Positions 8,721 to 16,984 of a stretch of 64,000 nucleotides of DNA are shown one piece after another; position 1 is the stretch's first letter; each line of letters opens with the position of its first letter. The translations under genes and the position numbers were made by a program. The stretch covers positions 530,586 through 594,585 of the forward strand of contig NZ_CP024768.1 in NCBI RefSeq assembly GCF_011395035.1. Reading direction: 5' to 3'. Source of the stretch: Pantoea cypripedii. Lineage in GTDB: Bacteria; Pseudomonadota; Gammaproteobacteria; Enterobacterales; Enterobacteriaceae. A model generated the notes under the pieces. That model was not told the origin of the DNA, made no database searches, and saw only the letters and a program-made list of their open reading frames with translations.

Positions 8721-11414
8721 ATGACAGATGTAACCGTAAAATCGCTGGCCGCCGAAATTCAGACTCCGGTAGATCGCCTGGTACAGCAATTTGCTGATGC
8801 GGGGATCCGTAAGTCTGAAGACGACGCGGTGAGCCAGCAAGAGAAAGAGACCTTACTTTCCCACCTGAATCGTGAACATGGTCAGGCAGGTTCAGGTAAA
8901 CTGACGCTGCAACGCAAAACACGCAGCACCTTGAATATTCCAGGCACCGGGGGTAAAAGTAAATCGGTGCAAATCGAAGTCCGCAAAAAGCGCACCTATG
9001 TGAAGGGTGATGCAGAAGCTGAGCAACAGGCTCAGGCTGAAGCAGAAGCCGAGGCGCAGCGTGAAGCGGAAGAGAAGGCGCGTCGCGAGGCGGAAGAACA
9101 AGCCCGTCGCGAAGCTGAACAAAAAGCGCAACGTGAAGCCGAAGAAAAAGCCAAGCGCGAAGCCGCTGACAAGGCGAAGCGTGAAGCAGCGGAAAATGAG
9201 AAAGTGACTAATCAACCAACCGACGAAATGACCAAGGCTACGCAGTCTGACAAAGCCCGTCGTGAAGCTGAAGCCGCAGAACTGAAGCGTAAAGCTGAAG
9301 AAGAAGCGCGCCGTAAACTCGAAGAGAACGCGCGCCGTGTGGCCGAAGAAGCCCGCCGTCTGGCAGAAGAAAAATCTGCTGAGTGGGAAAAACCCGACGA
9401 AGAAGACACCAGTGACTATCACGTCACCACCTCAACCCATGCCCGTCAGGCAGAAGATGAGAACGATCGTGAAGTTGAAGGTGGTCGCAGCCGCACGCGC
9501 ACCACTAAAGCTGCACGCCCGGCCAAAAAAGGCAACAAGCATTCTGAAGCCAAAACCGACCGTGAAGAAGCGCGTGCCGCTATTCGTGGTGGTAAAGGCG
9601 GTAAGCATCGCAAACCTAGCTCCCTGCAGCAGGGCTTTAACAAGCCAGCTCAGGCAGTGAACCGCGATGTCATCATCGGTGAAACCATCACCGTTTCCGA
9701 ACTGGCTAATAAAATGGCCGTTAAAGGTTCCCTGGTCATCAAAGCGATGATGAAAATGGGCGCGATGGCGACCATTAACCAGGTTATCGATCAGGAAACG
9801 GCTCAGCTGGTTGCTGAGGAAATGGGTCACAAAGTGATCCTGCGCCGCGAGAACGAGCTGGAAGAAGCGGTGATGGACGATCGTGATACCGATGCAGCGC
9901 AGGAAAGCCGCGCACCGGTCGTGACCATTATGGGTCACGTTGACCACGGTAAAACTTCACTGCTGGACTACATCCGTTCAACCAAAGTCGCTTCAGGCGA
10001 GGCTGGCGGTATTACCCAGCATATCGGTGCATACCACGTTGAAACCGATAACGGCATGATCACCTTCCTGGATACCCCGGGCCACGCCGCGTTTACCGCG
10101 ATGCGTGCACGTGGTGCGCAGGCAACGGATATCGTTATCCTGGTGGTGGCTGCAGATGATGGCGTGATGCCACAGACTATCGAAGCAATCCAGCACGCAA
10201 AAGCCGCGAAAGTGCCGGTTGTTGTTGCTGTGAACAAAATCGATAAACCTGAAGCCGATCCTGATCGCGTTAAAAACGAGCTGACTCAGTACGGTATCAT
10301 CCCGGAAGAGTGGGGCGGCGAAAACATGTTCGTCAACGTTTCTGCGAAAGCGGGTACCGGTATCGACGATCTGCTGAACGCCATTCTGCTGCAGGCGGAA
10401 GTGCTGGAACTGACCGCTATCCGTGAAGGTATGGCAAGCGGCGTGGTGATTGAATCGTTCCTCGACAAAGGTCGTGGTCCGGTTGCTACCGTTCTGGTGC
10501 GTGAAGGTACGCTGAACAAAGGCGACATCGTGCTGTGCGGCTTTGAATATGGCCGTGTGCGTGCGATGCGTGACGAGCTGGGCCGTGAAGTTCTGGCTGC
10601 GGGTCCGTCTATTCCAGTCGAAATCCTTGGCCTGTCTGGTGTTCCGGCTGCGGGTGACGAAGCCACTGTGGTACGTGACGAGAAGAAAGCGCGTGAAGTC
10701 GCACTGTATCGTCAGGGTAAATTCCGCGAAGTGAAACTGGCGCGTCAGCAGAAATCGAAGCTGGAGAACATGTTCGCCAACATGACCGAAGGCGAAGTGT
10801 CCGAGCTGAATATCGTACTGAAATCCGACGTACAGGGTTCTGTGGAAGCGATCTCCGACTCCCTGCTGAAACTCTCCACCGACGAAGTGAAGGTGAAGAT
10901 TATCGGTTCGGGTGTGGGTGGTATCACCGAAACCGACGCCACGCTGGCAGCGGCTTCCAACGCGATTATCCTTGGCTTCAACGTGCGTGCTGATGCGTCT
11001 GCGCGTCGTGTGATCGAAGCGGAAAGCGTGGATCTGCGTTACTACTCCGTCATCTATAACCTGATCGACGAAGTGAAAGCAGCGATGAGCGGCATGCTGG
11101 CTCCGGAATACAAACAGCAGATCATTGGTCTGGCTGAAGTCCGTGATGTGTTCAAGTCACCGAAATTCGGCGCTATCGCAGGCTGTATGGTCACCGAAGG
11201 CAACATCAAACGTCACAACCCGATCCGCGTTCTGCGTGATAACGTTGTTATCTATGAAGGCGAGCTGGAATCCCTGCGTCGCTTCAAAGACGATGTCAAC
11301 GAAGTGCGTAACGGCATGGAGTGTGGTATCGGCGTGAAGAACTACAACGACGTTCGTGTTGGCGATATGATCGAAGTCTTTGAAGTGATTGAAGTTAAAC
11401 GCACCATCGATTGA
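8721..11414 (+). CDS. infB: Translation initiation factor IF-2
   Basis: GTPase that brings fMet-tRNA to the 30S subunit and promotes 50S joining. 897 residues against 890 in E. coli. Order: small N-terminal domain (about 1-50), a long charged helix of KAREAEE-type repeats (about 95-225), the N2 domain, then the G domain with G1 GHVDHGKT, G3 DTPGH and G4 NKID, and finally domains II-IV ending in IEVKRTID. An internal GTG at 9204 (VTNQ) and ATG at 9228 align with the E. coli internal starts that yield the shorter IF2 forms, so alternative products are likely here too. It lies 17 bases after nusA. Confidence 0.97.
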   Translation: MTDVTVKSLAAEIQTPVDRLVQQFADAGIRKSEDDAVSQQEKETLLSHLNREHGQAGSGKLTLQRKTRSTLNIPGTGGKSKSVQIEVRKKRTYVKGDAEAEQQAQAEAEAEAQREAEEKARREAEEQARREAEQKAQREAEEKAKREAADKAKREAAENEKVTNQPTDEMTKATQSDKARREAEAAELKRKAEEEARRKLEENARRVAEEARRLAEEKSAEWEKPDEEDTSDYHVTTSTHARQAEDENDREVEGGRSRTRTTKAARPAKKGNKHSEAKTDREEARAAIRGGKGGKHRKPSSLQQGFNKPAQAVNRDVIIGETITVSELANKMAVKGSLVIKAMMKMGAMATINQVIDQETAQLVAEEMGHKVILRRENELEEAVMDDRDTDAAQESRAPVVTIMGHVDHGKTSLLDYIRSTKVASGEAGGITQHIGAYHVETDNGMITFLDTPGHAAFTAMRARGAQATDIVILVVAADDGVMPQTIEAIQHAKAAKVPVVVAVNKIDKPEADPDRVKNELTQYGIIPEEWGGENMFVNVSAKAGTGIDDLLNAILLQAEVLELTAIREGMASGVVIESFLDKGRGPVATVLVREGTLNKGDIVLCGFEYGRVRAMRDELGREVLAAGPSIPVEILGLSGVPAAGDEATVVRDEKKAREVALYRQGKFREVKLARQQKSKLENMFANMTEGEVSELNIVLKSDVQGSVEAISDSLLKLSTDEVKVKIIGSGVGGITETDATLAAASNAIILGFNVRADASARRVIEAESVDLRYYSVIYNLIDEVKAAMSGMLAPEYKQQIIGLAEVRDVFKSPKFGAIAGCMVTEGNIKRHNPIRVLRDNVVIYEGELESLRRFKDDVNEVRNGMECGIGVKNYNDVRVGDMIEVFEVIEVKRTID

Positions 11415-11438
11415 TCATCATCTGATGTGTTGCAATTT

Positions 11439-11457
11439 GGGAGGCCATTGGCCTCCC
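11439..11457 (+). other. Intercistronic hairpin between infB and rbfA
   Basis: Perfect GGGAGGCC/GGCCTCCC stem with an ATT loop, followed by GAATTATTT rather than a continuous T-run. It lies between the infB stop and the rbfA ribosome binding site (GGGAG at 11467-11471). It could be a weak attenuator or an mRNA-stability element; it is not a convincing terminator. Confidence 0.55.
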
Positions 11458-11479
11458 GAATTATTTGGGAGAAATAATT

Positions 11480-11887
11480 ATGGCGAAAGAATTTGGTCGC
11501 CCGCAGCGCGTTTCTCAGGAGCTGCAGAAAGAGATTGCCATTATTCTGCAACGCGAAATTAAAGATCCGCGCCTCGGTATGATGGTGACGGTTTCTGGCG
11601 TTGAAGTGTCACGCGATCTGGCTTATGCCAAAGTGTTTGTCACTTTTCTGAATGATAAAGACGAAGAAGCGGTGAAACACGGTCTGAAGGCGCTGAAAGA
11701 AGCTTCAGGATATATCCGTACTTTGCTGGGTAAAGCGATGCGTCTGCGTATCGTACCTGAGCTGACCTTCTTCTATGACAACTCGTTGATCGAAGGTATG
11801 CGCATGTCAAACCTGGTCACCAACGTTGTCAAAAATGATGCTGAGCGCCGTGGCGATCATGCAGCGGACGACGACAAGGAGGATTGA
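11480..11887 (+). CDS. rbfA: 30S ribosome-binding factor RbfA
   Basis: 135-residue KH-like protein that binds immature 30S subunits, aids 16S 5'-end processing and is needed at low temperature. The start is the ATG giving MAKEFGRPQRVSQEL with GGGAG just upstream. The family body REIKDPRLGMMVTVSGVEV is intact and the C-terminus is the usual acidic tail. The stop overlaps the truB start (TGATG), so the two are translationally coupled. Confidence 0.97.
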   Translation: MAKEFGRPQRVSQELQKEIAIILQREIKDPRLGMMVTVSGVEVSRDLAYAKVFVTFLNDKDEEAVKHGLKALKEASGYIRTLLGKAMRLRIVPELTFFYDNSLIEGMRMSNLVTNVVKNDAERRGDHAADDDKED

Positions 11888-12831
11888 TGAGTCGTCCTCG
11901 TCGTCGCGGTCGCGATGTGCATGGTGTATTGCTGCTGGATAAGCATCAGGGTGCGTCTTCTAATGACGTGCTGCAAAAAGTAAAACGCATCTTCAATGCG
12001 AATAAAGCGGGCCACACCGGTGCGCTGGATCCTCTGGCGACCGGCATGTTGCCCATTTGCCTCGGTGAAGCGACCAAGTTTTCGCAATATCTGCTGGATT
12101 CAGACAAGCGTTACCGCGTGATCGCCCGCCTCGGCGAGCGTACCGATACCTCCGATGCTGACGGCAACGTGGTAGAAACACGTCCGGTGACCTTTACTCA
12201 GGCGGAACTGGATGCGGCGCTGGAAAGTTTTCGTGGCGACACTCAACAGGTGCCGACCATGTTTTCGGCGCTGAAGCATCAGGGACGTCCATTGTATGAG
12301 TATGCGCGCCAGGGGATTACCGTCGAGCGCGAACCTCGTCCCATCACCGTGTATGAACTGCTGTTCATTCGCTGGGAAGGGGATGAGCTGGAGCTGGAAA
12401 TTCACTGCTCCAAAGGCACCTACATTCGTACCATCATTGACGATCTGGGTGAGAAACTGGGCTGTGGTGCGCATGTGACGATGCTGCGTCGTTTACAGGT
12501 TTCCCGCTATCCGGCAGAAAAAATGGTGACGCTTGAACAGCTACAGGCCTTGCTGGAACAGGCGAATGCCGCAGACATCCCACCGGCTGATTTGCTTGAC
12601 CCTCTGCTGTTACCGATGGATAGCCCGGCGGAGGATTTCCCGGAAGTGAATCTGCCCGCTGCCATCGCGGTTTATTTCAAGCTGGGTCAACCGGTAGAGG
12701 CCGCTGACGTACCTGCTGCGGGTCTGGTGCGCGTCACTGAAGGTGAGGCGCGCAAGTTTATTGGCATGGCCGAGATTGATGACCGGCAGCGTGTTGCCCC
12801 GCGCCGCCTGGTGGTGGAATTTCCGCAATAA
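11887..12831 (+). CDS. truB: tRNA pseudouridine(55) synthase TruB
   Basis: Makes pseudouridine 55 in the T-loop of tRNAs. 314 residues as in E. coli. The catalytic aspartate lies in GHTGALDPLATGML near residue 48, the region YRVIARLG is family-typical, and a C-terminal PUA-like domain follows (FPEVNLPAAIAVYFKLG onward). The ATG at 11887 (MSRPRRRG) overlaps the rbfA stop and is preferred over the TTG three bases earlier. Confidence 0.97.
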   Translation: MSRPRRRGRDVHGVLLLDKHQGASSNDVLQKVKRIFNANKAGHTGALDPLATGMLPICLGEATKFSQYLLDSDKRYRVIARLGERTDTSDADGNVVETRPVTFTQAELDAALESFRGDTQQVPTMFSALKHQGRPLYEYARQGITVEREPRPITVYELLFIRWEGDELELEIHCSKGTYIRTIIDDLGEKLGCGAHVTMLRRLQVSRYPAEKMVTLEQLQALLEQANAADIPPADLLDPLLLPMDSPAEDFPEVNLPAAIAVYFKLGQPVEAADVPAAGLVRVTEGEARKFIGMAEIDDRQRVAPRRLVVEFPQ

Positions 12832-12853
12832 TGCGGTTGCCTCAATGGGGCAT

Positions 12854-12882
12854 TTGCGTTGCTGTCGGACCGAGAGTAGAAT
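12854..12882 (+). promoter_or_regulatory. Predicted promoter upstream of rpsO
   Basis: TTGCGT (12854-12859) and TAGAAT (12877-12882) have a 17-base spacer in the truB-rpsO gap. A separate rpsO promoter is known in E. coli at this location; the exact boxes here are my prediction. Confidence 0.5.
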
Positions 12883-12953
12883 AGCGCGGCTTTAAAGCGG
12901 GCTGCTGAATTAGAGATCGGCACCCATTCATTCATTAATTACTGGAGTTTATT

Positions 12954-13223
12954 ATGTCTCTAAGCGTAGAAGCTAAAGCAGAGATCGTTGCCAAATACGG
13001 TCGTGGTACCAACGACAGCGGTTCAACTGAAGTTCAGGTTGCTCTGCTGACTGCTCAGATTAACCACCTGCAGGGTCACTTCTCTGAGCACAAAAAAGAC
13101 CACCACAGCCGTCGCGGTCTGCTGCGCATGGTATCCCAGCGTCGTAAGCTGCTGGACTACCTGAAGCGTAAAGATGTTGCACGCTACACCAGCCTGATCG
13201 AAAACCTGGGTCTGCGTCGCTAA
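12954..13223 (+). CDS. rpsO: 30S ribosomal protein S15
   Basis: 89 residues, the full enterobacterial length, from MSLSVEAKAEIVAKY to NLGLRR. A primary 16S rRNA-binding protein of the platform that also contacts 23S rRNA in an inter-subunit bridge. In E. coli, S15 represses its own translation through a pseudoknot in the leader; the 122-base leader here could fold similarly, but I did not verify it. It is followed by a strong terminator before pnp. Confidence 0.97.
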   Translation: MSLSVEAKAEIVAKYGRGTNDSGSTEVQVALLTAQINHLQGHFSEHKKDHHSRRGLLRMVSQRRKLLDYLKRKDVARYTSLIENLGLRR

Positions 13224-13305
13224 GTCTGAAGAATCTGATCAAGGGTGTAGCGTAGACAGTATGCAAAAAAACGCATCTGACGATCAGATTTGTGCGAGTT
13301 TCGCG

Positions 13306-13333
13306 AAAAGGGGGCCTTTACGGCCCCTTTTTT
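13306..13333 (+). terminator. rpsO terminator (rpsO-pnp intergenic)
   Basis: GGGGCC (13311-13316) pairs with GGCCCC (13322-13327) around TTTAC, extended by AAAAG, and is followed by six T. It corresponds to the partial terminator between rpsO and pnp in E. coli, which allows read-through. Confidence 0.85.
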
Positions 13334-13383
13334 CGAGCAATCGGCAGCAATCCGGTCCAAACTCATGTATTGTTGCTGAGAGT

Positions 13384-13478
13384 GATCTTCGCTTGCAGAG
13401 GTTCGCGCGGCTAATGAGAGGCTTTACCGCAGGGGCGGTTAAAGGTTGTCATTAGTCGCGAGGATGCAGCTGAAGATC
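13384..13478 (+). promoter_or_regulatory. pnp mRNA leader hairpin (likely RNase III target)
   Basis: Two nested complementary arms are visible: GATCTTC (13384-13390) with GAAGATC (13472-13478), and CGCGGCTAATGA (13406-13417) with TCATTAGTCGCG (13449-13460, one G-T pair). The corresponding E. coli leader stem is cut by RNase III, and PNPase then degrades the small product and represses its own mRNA. Fold read by eye. Confidence 0.75.
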
Positions 13479-13532
13479 GGTAATCCCCGGCGGGCCTGAG
13501 ATGGGTCTGCCCCGACGTTAAGGACTTTAATT

Positions 13533-15674
13533 TTGCTGAACCCGATCGTACGCAAATTCCAATATGGTCAGCATACCGTCACGCTGGAAACCGGCATGAT
13601 GGCACGCCAGGCCACTGCCGCTGTGATGGTGAGCATGGACGACACCGCGGTTTTCGTAACCGTTGTTGGCCAGAAAAAAGCTAAAGCTGGTCAGGATTTC
13701 TTCCCGCTGACCGTAAACTATCAGGAGCGTACCTACGCTGCTGGCCGTATCCCGGGGAGCTTCTTCCGTCGTGAAGGCCGTCCGAGCGAAGGCGAAACCC
13801 TGATCGCGCGTCTGATTGACCGCCCGGTTCGTCCGCTGTTCCCGGAAGGCTTCGTTAACGAAGTTCAGGTTATCGCTACCGTTGTTTCCGTTAACCCGCA
13901 GGTTAACCCGGACATCGTGGCAATGATCGGTGCCTCTGCTGCCCTGTCACTGTCCGGTATCCCGTTCAATGGCCCGATTGGCGCGGCACGTGTTGGTTAC
14001 ATCAACGATCAGTACGTCCTGAACCCAACCGCTGACGAAGTTAAACAATCTCGTCTGGACCTGGTGGTTGCCGGTACCCAGAACGCGGTGCTGATGGTTG
14101 AATCAGAAGCTGACATCCTGACTGAAGATCAGATGCTGGGCGCAGTGGTATTCGGCCACGACCAGCAGCAGGTCGTTATTGAGAACATCAATGCACTGGT
14201 AGCTGAAGCGGGCAAACCGCGTTGGGACTGGCAGCCAGAAGCGGCTAATGATGCACTGATTGCACGCGTTGCTGCCCTGGCAGAAGCACGTATCAGCGAT
14301 GCTTACCGCATCACTGACAAGCAGGAGCGTTATACTCAGGTTGGCGTCATCAAAGATGAAACCATCGCTGCACTGCTGGCTGAAGATGAAACTCTGGATA
14401 GCGCTGAAATCGGCGATATCGTGCACAGTCTTGAGAAGAACGTTGTTCGTACCCGTATTCTGAACGGTGAACCGCGTATCGATGGCCGTGAAAAAGACAT
14501 GATCCGTGGTCTGGACGTGCGTACTGGCGTACTGCCGCGTACCCACGGTTCGTCCCTGTTCACCCGTGGTGAAACTCAGGCGTTAGTTGCTGCGACGCTG
14601 GGTACTGCTCGTGATGCGCAGAACCTGGACGAGCTGATGGGTGAGCGCACCGACAGCTTCCTGTTCCACTACAACTTCCCTCCGTACTCGGTGGGTGAGA
14701 CCGGTATGGTCGGTTCGCCGAAGCGTCGTGAAATTGGTCACGGTCGTCTGGCGAAACGCGGCGTGCTGGCAGTCATGCCGAAGCAGGAAGACTTCCCGTA
14801 CACCGTGCGTGTAGTATCTGAAATCACCGAATCAAACGGTTCTTCTTCTATGGCTTCCGTGTGTGGTGCTTCTCTGGCACTGATGGATGCAGGCGTACCG
14901 ATCAAAGCAGCCGTTGCGGGTATCGCGATGGGTCTGGTGAAAGAAGACGAAAAATTTGTTGTTCTGTCTGACATCCTGGGTGACGAAGATCACCTCGGCG
15001 ACATGGACTTCAAAGTAGCCGGTAGCCGTGAAGGCATTACCGCGCTGCAGATGGATATCAAAATTGAAGGGATCACCCGCGAGATCATGCAGGTTGCTCT
15101 GAACCAGGCTAAGGGTGCGCGTCTGCATATCCTGAGCGTGATGGAGCAGGCAATCAGCACGCCGCGTCAGGAGATCTCTGAGTTCGCACCGCGCATTTAC
15201 ACCATCAAGATCAATTCTGACAAGATCAAAGATGTTATCGGTAAAGGCGGTTCTGTCATCCGTGCGCTGACTGAAGAAACCGGCACCACCATCGAAATCG
15301 AAGATGATGGCACCGTGAAGATCGCAGCGACTGATGGTCTGAAAGCGAAAGAAGCAATTCGTCGTATCGAAGAAATCACCGCAGAAATCGAAGTGGGCCG
15401 TGTTTACACTGGTAAAGTGACCCGTATCGTTGATTTCGGTGCCTTCGTTGCGATTGGCGGCGGCAAAGAAGGTCTGGTTCATATTTCACAAATCGCTGAT
15501 AAGCGCGTTGAGAAAGTGACCGACTACCTGCAGATGGGCCAGGAAGTTCCGGTTAAAGTACTGGAAGTGGACCGTCAGGGCCGTGTGCGTCTGAGCATCA
15601 AAGAAGCGACAGAGCAAAAACCGCAGGCGGCGGAAGAGACCACCGCTGCGACCGACGCACCTGAAGCTGAATAA
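13533..15674 (+). CDS. pnp: Polyribonucleotide nucleotidyltransferase (PNPase)
   Basis: Phosphorolytic 3'-5' exoribonuclease of the RNA degradosome. 713 residues (711 in E. coli) starting at TTG, as the E. coli gene does, with AAGGA ten bases upstream. Order: first RNase PH-like core (about 1-145), helical linker, second RNase PH core (about 310-545; motifs GSLLFTRGETQAL-like and SGSSMASVCG-like), a KH domain around IKDVIGKGGSVIRAL (about 560), and an S1 domain (about 620-690). The tail is Ala/Glu-rich. Autoregulated through the leader hairpin upstream. Confidence 0.97.
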   Translation: MLNPIVRKFQYGQHTVTLETGMMARQATAAVMVSMDDTAVFVTVVGQKKAKAGQDFFPLTVNYQERTYAAGRIPGSFFRREGRPSEGETLIARLIDRPVRPLFPEGFVNEVQVIATVVSVNPQVNPDIVAMIGASAALSLSGIPFNGPIGAARVGYINDQYVLNPTADEVKQSRLDLVVAGTQNAVLMVESEADILTEDQMLGAVVFGHDQQQVVIENINALVAEAGKPRWDWQPEAANDALIARVAALAEARISDAYRITDKQERYTQVGVIKDETIAALLAEDETLDSAEIGDIVHSLEKNVVRTRILNGEPRIDGREKDMIRGLDVRTGVLPRTHGSSLFTRGETQALVAATLGTARDAQNLDELMGERTDSFLFHYNFPPYSVGETGMVGSPKRREIGHGRLAKRGVLAVMPKQEDFPYTVRVVSEITESNGSSSMASVCGASLALMDAGVPIKAAVAGIAMGLVKEDEKFVVLSDILGDEDHLGDMDFKVAGSREGITALQMDIKIEGITREIMQVALNQAKGARLHILSVMEQAISTPRQEISEFAPRIYTIKINSDKIKDVIGKGGSVIRALTEETGTTIEIEDDGTVKIAATDGLKAKEAIRRIEEITAEIEVGRVYTGKVTRIVDFGAFVAIGGGKEGLVHISQIADKRVEKVTDYLQMGQEVPVKVLEVDRQGRVRLSIKEATEQKPQAAEETTAATDAPEAE

Positions 15675-15688
15675 GTATTTCCTGATTA

Positions 15689-15720
15689 ACCCCTTTCCGC
15701 CTGGCGGAGAGGGGTGTTTG
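15689..15720 (+). terminator. Hairpin terminator after pnp
   Basis: A 13-base arm beginning ACCCCTTTCCGCC can pair with the arm ending GGAGAGGGGT with one mismatch, then GTTTGT. It is 14 bases past the pnp stop. The T-run is weak, so termination may be partial. Confidence 0.6.
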
Positions 15721-15921
15721 TATACCGCAGGTAATTCAGGTTGCAGGAAGGCAGCAAACAAGTGAATCCAGCTTACTTCAGGTAAGTGACCAGGATGAAT
15801 GAGTACAGCTGCAGACCCGCAATCTGAAGTATGACGGGTATCATCGCGAGGGCGGGAACCCTTGTGCATAGCAGGCGGATGACAGGATGGTTATCCCAAT
15901 GTTTGTATTCGGGAGTGGGAA

Positions 15922-16806
15922 ATGAAGCCTTTTTTGCGCTGGTGTTTTGTTGCGACAGCTTTGACGCTGGCAGGATGCAGCAACTCCAATTGGCGTAAGA
16001 ACGAAGTTCTGGCAGTACCTTTGCAGCCCACACTGCAGCAGGAAGTGATTCTGGCGCGAATGGAACAAATTCTTGCCAGTCGTGCCCTGACCGATGATGA
16101 ACGCGCACAGCTATTATATGAGCGTGGAGTGTTGTATGATAGCTTAGGTCTGAGAGCATTAGCGCGGAACGATTTTTCGCAAGCGCTGTCTATCAGACCG
16201 GATATGCCCGAGGTGTTTAACTATCTCGGCATATATTTAACGCAGGCAGGCAATTTTGATGCTGCCTATGAAGCGTTTGATTCTGTACTTGAGCTTGATC
16301 CAACTTACAATTATGCGCATTTAAACCGTGGTATCGCCCTCTATTACGGCGGTCGATACAAGTTAGCGCAAGATGATCTGCTGGCGTTTTATCAAGACGA
16401 TCCTAATGATCCATTCCGCAGTCTGTGGCTCTACCTCGTTGAACACGAGATGGATGCCAATAAGGCCAAAGTGACGCTTAAACAGCGTTACGACAAAGCG
16501 GTCCGGGACCAATGGGGATGGAATATTGTCGAGTTCTACCTGGGCGACATCAGTGAAAAAACATTGATGGAACGTCTCAAGGCGGACGCAACGGATAACA
16601 CCTCGCTCGCTGAACATCTCAGTGAAACCAACTTCTATTTAGGTAAGTACTACCTAAGTCTGGGGGAGAAGGACGACGCGAAAGCGTTGTTCAAACTGGC
16701 GGTGGCCAACAACGTTAACAACTTTGTTGAACACCGATACGCATTGTTGGAACTGGCGCAACTCGGCCAGGCACAAGACGATTTATCAGAATCTGACCAG
16801 CAATAG
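15922..16806 (+). CDS. nlpI: Outer-membrane lipoprotein NlpI (TPR)
   Basis: 294 residues, the E. coli length. The N-terminal lipoprotein signal ends in LTLAGC, with acylated Cys19. TPR repeats follow, for example AEVFNYLGIYLTQAG-type helices and PTYNYAHLNRGIALYYGG. NlpI scaffolds peptidoglycan endopeptidases such as MepS with the protease Prc, promoting MepS turnover, and links cell-wall synthesis machines. It stands between pnp and the yrbN-deaD unit, as in E. coli. Confidence 0.96.
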   Translation: MKPFLRWCFVATALTLAGCSNSNWRKNEVLAVPLQPTLQQEVILARMEQILASRALTDDERAQLLYERGVLYDSLGLRALARNDFSQALSIRPDMPEVFNYLGIYLTQAGNFDAAYEAFDSVLELDPTYNYAHLNRGIALYYGGRYKLAQDDLLAFYQDDPNDPFRSLWLYLVEHEMDANKAKVTLKQRYDKAVRDQWGWNIVEFYLGDISEKTLMERLKADATDNTSLAEHLSETNFYLGKYYLSLGEKDDAKALFKLAVANNVNNFVEHRYALLELAQLGQAQDDLSESDQQ

Positions 16807-16911
16807 CTGACGAACTTTTATTGCCTGAATTACCCGTTAAGTCATCATCTTCCGGGATGAGGGCTTTTCTGTTCGTCGAAACTTCTAATTTGAGCCGGTT
16901 CACACTTTTCG

Positions 16912-16968
16912 ATGAAAATGACTGAAAATTTTCATGACGAGTTATGTAGACTGGCCGCCGCAATCTAA
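16912..16968 (+). CDS. yrbN: Short leader peptide YrbN upstream of deaD
   Basis: 18 codons, ATG AAA ATG ACT GAA ... ATC TAA, encoding MKMTENFHDELCRLAAAI. The stop lies 16 bases before the deaD ATG. The core FHDELCRLAA matches my recollection of E. coli YrbN (also a tiny ORF between nlpI and deaD). Its position suggests translational coupling to the cold-shock helicase; no function is shown. A second in-frame ATG at 16918 is possible. Confidence 0.75.
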   Translation: MKMTENFHDELCRLAAAI

Positions 16969-16984
16969 GAGGCACGTGTACTAC

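Noticed and set aside
9000..9400. Apparent tandem repeats in infB
   Set aside because: They are the normal KAREAEE-type charged helix of enterobacterial IF2, not a DNA repeat element.
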